This document shows, one piece after another, positions 59,632 through 64,000 of a DNA stretch of 64,000 bases. Numbering within the stretch: the first letter of the stretch is position 1; each line of letters begins with the position of its first letter. The notes beneath the pieces are model-generated. The model had not been told where the DNA came from. It did no database searches and worked only from the letters and a program-made list of their open reading frames with translations. The stretch spans positions 609,501 through 673,500 of the forward strand of contig NZ_CP017476.1 in assembly GCF_001761385.1 (NCBI RefSeq), in the 5' to 3' direction. A program made the translations under genes and the position numbers. This DNA comes from Hydrogenophaga crassostreae (GTDB lineage Bacteria > Pseudomonadota > Gammaproteobacteria > Burkholderiales > Burkholderiaceae_C).

Positions 59632-60376
59632 CGATATCTCCTTGCTTGTTGAAACTGTAAGAAAGTGCATAGGCTCGGAACCCAAGGCATACGGCTGAAA
59701 AGCGCCCAACTTCTCAGTCATCGCCTCTTGTCGTTGTGTGACTTTTCTAACGACCTGTTTTCACTGTGACATTCTCAAAACATAGTGTGTTGATCAAAAT
59801 CAATGCTGTACCCAGCAGGGTATATAAAGAGCCAATTCGACATCCTTTGAGTGGTGCCACTTTGTTTTCTTCACAGACCGCCGGGAACCGTGTGCGACCT
59901 CGTTTTGACGGTTGGCGCAGTGGTAATTGAAAAAGAGAGGGGGTATTTGCAGCGCACCGTATGGCCGCTCAAGAGGCCGTGCTTGACGGATGCACCGCTG
60001 GCTCGAATGAGCCGGTTCATTGATGCCGCGTCAATACCGTTGGTGATGCGCACCTGGCTTCAAACTGCATCCACTTGCATCGGCTCTGCGGGGGGCGTTG
60101 GCTTGCGGGGCCTTGTACCGGCCGTCAAAAGCGCCGATCGGATGGCCAGAGGAGTCAGGCTATCCCGATCGCTTTCTTTAAGCTGCCCGGCATTGGAGCG
60201 TCATGCATCCGTATCTTGGTCACCCTGTGGTGACGGCCGGGCACCGGCACGTCTTTACGGGCCACAATGCCGAATGCAGTTCCGGCCACGCAGCCGAGAC
60301 ATGTGGCAGGGGAGGGGCTGGCCAAGGCCGTTTCCCTTGTGTGGCTCGCCCTGGTAAGCGCGGGCCCCTTCAAGGG
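59632..60376. other. Gene-free stretch with an FNR-type box
   Basis: A 745-bp intergenic region. The best open frames (for example 59851-60357 on the plus strand) have low-complexity, Arg/Ser/Pro-rich translations with no recognisable domain, so I do not call a gene. Close to the lipoprotein side are an FNR-type palindrome and a plus-strand TATAAA box that would drive transcription away from the lipoprotein, toward the rhodanese gene. A small RNA is a possibility. Confidence 0.5.
59790..59803. promoter_or_regulatory. FNR/ANR box TTGAT-CAAA-ATCAA
   Basis: An exact match to the FNR-family consensus TTGAT-N4-ATCAA. A TATAAA at 59823-59828 on the plus strand places it at roughly -39 from the expected start, close to the usual class II position. 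On the minus strand it lies 159 bp upstream of the lipoprotein gene without a good -10. Confidence 0.7.
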
Positions 60377-60820
60377 TCAGCTGCTACCCATGGGTTTGAC
60401 CATGGGCCAACCATTCTTCGCCCAGGTGCTCATGCCGCCTTGAACGTAGCGCACGTTGTTCCAGCCTGCGTCTTTTAGCGCTTCGGCTACCTTGCTGGAG
60501 CGGTTCTGCGTGTTGCAGATGATGAGCACCGGCTGAGCAGGGTCGTTGGGGATTTCATTGACGCGCTTCTGAAGCTGCGACATGGGCAGCAAGCTGGCGC
60601 CTTCGGCCACGCCGGTGGCATGTTCGTCGGGCTCGCGAATGTCGAACAGCGTCACTTGGTGGCTTTCGAACAGCTGTCGCCCTTCTTCAATGCCGACGCG
60701 CAGCGGGTCGTTGGCGGCATCGCTGGCCGAACAGGCGGTCAGGCCTGCGCTGAGAGCGAAGCTGAAGGCCACGGTGGTGAGTGCCTGGCGCCTGCTCAGT
60801 CGCGGGAATAAAGGGGTCAT
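60377..60820 (-). CDS. Rhodanese-like lipoprotein, probably Tat-exported
   Basis: A 147-residue protein: twin-arginine motif SRRQALT (9-15), hydrophobic stretch and lipobox LTAC30, then one rhodanese domain (about 40-140) with active-site Cys102 in IICNTQNRSS. Such single-domain periplasmic rhodaneses move sulfane sulfur or act on thiol stress. It lies 38 bp after the DsbD-family gene, likely in one operon, which suggests a periplasmic thiol or sulfur redox role (inference). Confidence 0.85.
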   Translation of the reverse strand: MTPLFPRLSRRQALTTVAFSFALSAGLTACSASDAANDPLRVGIEEGRQLFESHQVTLFDIREPDEHATGVAEGASLLPMSQLQKRVNEIPNDPAQPVLIICNTQNRSSKVAEALKDAGWNNVRYVQGGMSTWAKNGWPMVKPMGSS

Positions 60821-60858
60821 GTAGCCGTTCGCATAGGTGGACGTGGGTGCGTGTCTGA

Positions 60859-63078
60859 TCAGATTGAGGCCAGCGCCGTGCGCACATCGTTCACGCTCAA
60901 CACCTCAGACATCACCAGCGGCGGCTGGCCAGCGCGGTGCAAGGCGTACACCGGTACGCCGTTGCGGCCCAAGGACGCCAGAGCGGAGGTGACGGCTGGG
61001 TCGCGGCGGGTCCAGTCGGCGCGCAGCAGGGCCACGTTTTTGGCTGCCAGGTCGGAGAGCACATCGGCATTGGCCAGGGTGGTGCGCTTGTTGTATTGAC
61101 AGGTGACGCACCAGGCAGCGGTGAAATCCACAAAGACTGGCCGACCCTCAGCCAGCAACCGGGCCTGTTTGTCGGCGCTCCAGGATTCCCAGTTCAAGCC
61201 CGCTACGGTGGTGGCCACCGGGGCCGCGGCGCTCTCAGCGGTTTGAAGGCGCGTGATGTTGGGCCCCACGGTCCAGATCAGCCAGGCCAGACTGGCGACG
61301 GACACAGTTGCCAATGCGGTGCGCCCTTTGCCTGGAGGCAGCGCCCAGGCCCAGATCACCAGCGCCATCACCAGCAGCAGCATCAGCAAGGCCGCTGCAC
61401 CATCAATGCCGCTTTGCTGGCCCAGCACCCACAGCAGCCACACCACGGTGGCAAACATCGGGAAGGCCATCAGTTGGCGGAAGGTGTTCATCCAGGCGCC
61501 GGGTCGCGGCAGCGCGCGCGCAATCGCTGGCCACCAGCTGGCTGCGAGGTAGGGCAGGGCCATGCCCAGGCCCAGTGCGCCGAACACGGCCAGCGCTTGC
61601 CAGGTGGGCAAGGCGATCGCCAGCCCCAGCGAGGCGCCCATGAAGGGGGCTGTGCAGGGCGACGCGATCGCTGTGGCGAGCACGCCGGTCAGGAAGGCAT
61701 CCGCCGTGGGATTCTTCGCTTGCAGACTGGCGACCGAGCTGGGCAAGACGCTGCCGAATTCGAACAGACCGGCCAGGTTCAGACCGATCAGCGTGAACAA
61801 CACCGCCAGCGAGGCGACAACCGCCGGGCTTTGCAACTGAAAGCCCCAGCCCAGTTGTTCGCCCGCTGCGCGCAGGCCGAGCAACAGGCCGCCCAGAGCG
61901 AGGAACGAGAGCAACACGCCTGCGGTGTAGGCGAGCCCGCTGGCGCGGTGGGCGGTGCGGTCATCAGCATGTTGTGCAAATGCCAATACCTTGATGGCCA
62001 ACACAGGGAACACACAAGGCATGAGGTTGAGGATCATGCCGCCGAGCAAAGCGCCGAGCAGCGCTGCCCATAAGGTGATGGGTGGGCCGTTGCTGCTGGT
62101 GGGCGATGCAGCGGCTTGGGCGGCATTGGCTTGCAGGGCCGCGGTGAGCGCATCAGGCACCAATGCAGGCACGTCCGCCACCGCCGGCCACGCGCCCTGT
62201 ACCGGTACATCCATGCGCACACCCGCGCTGCCAGGACCCTCGCCCGGCGCATTGGCCAGCGCCACGACCAGGGGCAGGCTGGTCGGGCTTTCACTGCGGT
62301 AAGGAGACAGGGGCACGCTGGCCGTCCAGAGGTCGCCGTTCCAGCTTTGGGTCCAGGGCGAACCGGGTTCGATCAGGCCGGTGGGCTCCGGGAAAAATTC
62401 CAACGCCTTGCCATGCCAGGCGGCGGGAAGGCCGGCTAGTTGAACTTCGAGCTGTTTGTCCTTGGGTTGTGCCGTGCTGTTGCCGGCGGCCTGGTCGCTG
62501 GGGGCGGCGGCAAATGTGGTTTCAAAAGCGATGCCGTTGATGGCGGTGGACCCTTCAACCGGCAAGCGCAGGGTGAAACTGCCTTCTTCCGGAATGCACT
62601 CCTTGCGGCAGACCAGCCAGGCCGCGTCGAGCTTGACCTCGATCTCCCGTCCCTGGAACGAGGGGTCAACCGTGAGCGGTACCGGCAGCAACACGGTGCC
62701 GTTGTAGCCGTAGTTGGCCAGCGGGCCGATGGGAAATTTGCGCGGTGTCGGCCAGGCTATGGGCCCGGCCGACACGCCGGGTGGCAGCGTCCACTGCAAG
62801 TCTGTGGGCAGGCCCGAATCACCGGAGTTTTTCCAGTAGGTGTGCCATTCGGGCGCATGGGTCAGTTGCAAACCCAGCCAGGCCGTTTTGCCCGGTCCAG
62901 CGCCTTCGGGCGCATGGGCCACGAGCTCGGCGCGTACCTGCTCGCTTTGCACCACGGCGGTGTCGGTGAGTTGGGTCAGCAGGCTTTGGGCCGGGGCTGC
63001 CAGGGGCAGGGCGAGCGCCAGGCCAACCAGCCAGCGTTGGCTGCGTGGAGTGACCGACAAAAGCAGATTCAGGAGCAT
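60859..63078 (-). CDS. DsbD-family thiol:disulfide interchange protein (ScsB/DipZ-like)
   Basis: A 739-residue membrane protein carrying reducing power from the cytoplasm to the periplasm. Signal peptide about 1-31, periplasmic N-terminal domain with a Cys pair (VCRKECIPEEG), eight or so membrane helices including the DsbD motif NLMPCVFPVLAIKVL and ASPCTAPFMGA, and a C-terminal thioredoxin domain with WCVTC (C657, C660). The large N-terminal domain is the ScsB/DipZ type rather than classic DsbD. The start at 63078 (MLLNLLLSVTPRSQRW) gives a clean signal peptide, though the ribosome-binding site is weak. Confidence 0.9.
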   Translation of the reverse strand: MLLNLLLSVTPRSQRWLVGLALALPLAAPAQSLLTQLTDTAVVQSEQVRAELVAHAPEGAGPGKTAWLGLQLTHAPEWHTYWKNSGDSGLPTDLQWTLPPGVSAGPIAWPTPRKFPIGPLANYGYNGTVLLPVPLTVDPSFQGREIEVKLDAAWLVCRKECIPEEGSFTLRLPVEGSTAINGIAFETTFAAAPSDQAAGNSTAQPKDKQLEVQLAGLPAAWHGKALEFFPEPTGLIEPGSPWTQSWNGDLWTASVPLSPYRSESPTSLPLVVALANAPGEGPGSAGVRMDVPVQGAWPAVADVPALVPDALTAALQANAAQAAASPTSSNGPPITLWAALLGALLGGMILNLMPCVFPVLAIKVLAFAQHADDRTAHRASGLAYTAGVLLSFLALGGLLLGLRAAGEQLGWGFQLQSPAVVASLAVLFTLIGLNLAGLFEFGSVLPSSVASLQAKNPTADAFLTGVLATAIASPCTAPFMGASLGLAIALPTWQALAVFGALGLGMALPYLAASWWPAIARALPRPGAWMNTFRQLMAFPMFATVVWLLWVLGQQSGIDGAAALLMLLLVMALVIWAWALPPGKGRTALATVSVASLAWLIWTVGPNITRLQTAESAAAPVATTVAGLNWESWSADKQARLLAEGRPVFVDFTAAWCVTCQYNKRTTLANADVLSDLAAKNVALLRADWTRRDPAVTSALASLGRNGVPVYALHRAGQPPLVMSEVLSVNDVRTALASI

Positions 63079-63298
63079 CGAGACTGTGAATGAAGTTATA
63101 TGGAGAATGGCCGCCCCTGTGGGAGAGCTTTCGTCGACTGGGGTTCCTTTGAGCCGCCGCATGGCTGAATATAAGTGTTTGCTGGTATTTCTACCTGTTC
63201 CGATGGATGAAAAATCAAGCCTTAAAGCGTGGGCTGCACCACCAGATGTATTGTTTGCGTTGTTGAAATGGTTCCCAGTAGAGCAGGATTGCGGTACA

Positions 63299-63322
63299 CA
63301 TGAACGGTGAAGGCTGTTCATG
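63299..63322 (+). promoter_or_regulatory. Inverted repeat just upstream of cfa
   Basis: CATGAAC-N10-GTTCATG, a perfect 7-bp dyad ending 11 bp before the cfa start codon and touching its GGGGA ribosome-binding site. It could be an operator or a hairpin limiting translation. Confidence 0.4.
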
Positions 63323-63333
63323 GGGACAACGTC

Positions 63334-64000
63334 ATGGGATCAATTGTTGAGCGTGCTCTCTTGCCATGGGCGCATCGGGTGAAGTCTCACGTCAACCTGC
63401 CGGTGCGTCTGAGCTGGGGAAATGGGGCTGCATCCGCTCTCGCCTTGGGCGATTTCTCGGAGCCGGCGGTGGAAATCCGCGTGCGCGATCCGGCCGCCAT
63501 TTCGCTTCTGATGCATCCGGGCCTGGACACGCTGGGCGAGGCTTATGTGGAAGGCCTGATTGATGTGGAGGGGTCGATTGGCGAAATCCTGGACGTTGCC
63601 CACCGTCTCGCGGCGTCCGCAGAGCCCGAAAAGGGGTTGCTCCGCCGCATCCGGCGCCATTCCCGCCACACACGCGACAGCGACCGCGATGCGATCCGGT
63701 ACCACTACGACGTGTCCAATGCGTTTTACCGACAGTGGCTGGGCGAGAGCATGGTGTATTCCTGCGCCTATTTTCCCAATGGCAACGAGTCCATCGACCA
63801 GGCCCAGCTAAAAAAAATGGATCACATCCTGTGCAAGATCGATCTCAAGCCCGGCCAGCGCCTGCTGGACATTGGGTGTGGCTGGGGATCATTGGTGTTG
63901 CGGGCGGCCCAGGAGTATGGGGCCCGATGTGTCGGGGTGACGCTGTCCAAGGACCAGTTTGACTGGGCCCGGGAGCGCGTTCGGGCCGCAGGCCTGCAAG
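63334..64000 (+). CDS. cfa: Cyclopropane-fatty-acyl-phospholipid synthase, 3' end outside the window
   Basis: The frame is open from the ATG at 63334 to the right edge (222 codons visible). The N-terminal lipid-binding part (PAAISLLMHPGLDTLGEAYVEG) is followed by HYDVSNAFYRQWLGESMVYSCAYF and the SAM-binding motif LLDIGCGWGS near residue 178. Cfa adds a methylene bridge to unsaturated membrane lipids using SAM, usually on entry to stationary phase or under acid stress. GGGGA precedes the start. The C-terminal half is not in the window. Confidence 0.95.
   Translation, partial: MGSIVERALLPWAHRVKSHVNLPVRLSWGNGAASALALGDFSEPAVEIRVRDPAAISLLMHPGLDTLGEAYVEGLIDVEGSIGEILDVAHRLAASAEPEKGLLRRIRRHSRHTRDSDRDAIRYHYDVSNAFYRQWLGESMVYSCAYFPNGNESIDQAQLKKMDHILCKIDLKPGQRLLDIGCGWGSLVLRAAQEYGARCVGVTLSKDQFDWARERVRAAGLQ

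Noticed and set aside
59851..60357. 168-codon plus-strand frame after the FNR box
   Set aside because: Starts with GTG, no ribosome-binding site, irregular composition and no recognisable motif. A non-coding RNA explains the promoter better.
63160..63310. 50-codon plus-strand frame before cfa
   Set aside because: No ribosome-binding site; it lies in a more AT-rich promoter region and has no motif.

Overview
The window is about 64 kb of GC-rich bacterial chromosome that looks like a betaproteobacterium of the Burkholderiales, most likely Comamonadaceae (Hydrogenophaga/Acidovorax-like). The evidence is two 'MKK(S/T)LIALA...AQSSVTLYG' trimeric porins, hexR next to tal, a ubiquinone-hydroxylase Coq7, a CIRCE-controlled groESL operon, a single-domain XylG, and intergenic GC-rich dyads of the CCCCC-n-GGGGG type. 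I see no rRNA or tRNA gene, prophage, insertion sequence or CRISPR array. Both edges cut genes: a phenylacetate-CoA ligase (5' end missing) on the left and a cyclopropane-fatty-acid synthase (3' end missing) on the right.

Layout. 1-6 kb: paaK, a five-EF-hand protein, an OmpR-type two-component system and an SbmA/YddA-like ABC protein. 6.2-11.8 kb: three tandem paralogous lipoproteins of about 600 residues, each with three DUF5648-type repeats and two DUF1566/Lcl-C modules. 12-13 kb: a cytosolic 5'-nucleotidase and GC-rich repeats. 13.3-25.4 kb: a type II secretion cluster, gspG-H-I-J-K-L-M-N-D-E-F on the minus strand with gspC divergent. The cluster is interrupted by a six-copy 84-bp tandem array between gspG and gspH, and gspC ends in an 18-unit Pro-Gln microsatellite. 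25.4-29.5 kb: a CobT-like protein with altered catalytic residues, ilvA behind a probable attenuator, an OsmC-family protein and coq7. 29.8-32.4 kb: two porins and a ComEA-like protein. 32.7-39.7 kb: a peptide-type ABC importer operon with an M20 amidohydrolase inside it. 40-41.8 kb: hexR and tal. 41.9-44.9 kb: a translationally coupled CRTAC1 (FG-GAP) protein and vanadium-haloperoxidase-like protein. 45.1-53.3 kb: a complete D-xylose operon (xylFHG, xylR, xylB, xylA and a Gfo/Idh/MocA oxidoreductase). 53.5-56.5 kb: groEL, groES and an SDR oxidoreductase. 56.8-59.6 kb: a large lipoprotein that reuses the DUF5648 repeats. 60.4-63.1 kb: a rhodanese-like lipoprotein and a DsbD-family reductase. 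63.3 kb to the end: cfa.

How parts may work together. The xylose genes form one regulon: a ROK repressor, a candidate XylR operator in front of xylF, a high-affinity ABC importer whose binding-protein gene is followed by a strong terminator, then isomerase and kinase. Xylulose-5-phosphate would enter the pentose phosphate pathway, where the nearby transaldolase acts. The type II secretion system and the four DUF5648 lipoproteins may belong to one cell-surface programme, but nothing in the sequence proves this.

The most unusual items are the tandem lipoprotein family with diversified loops and an exactly conserved 136-bp block, the repeat array inside the gsp operon, the gspC microsatellite, the CobT active-site substitutions, the ilvA leader, and an orphan FNR-type box in front of a gene-free stretch.
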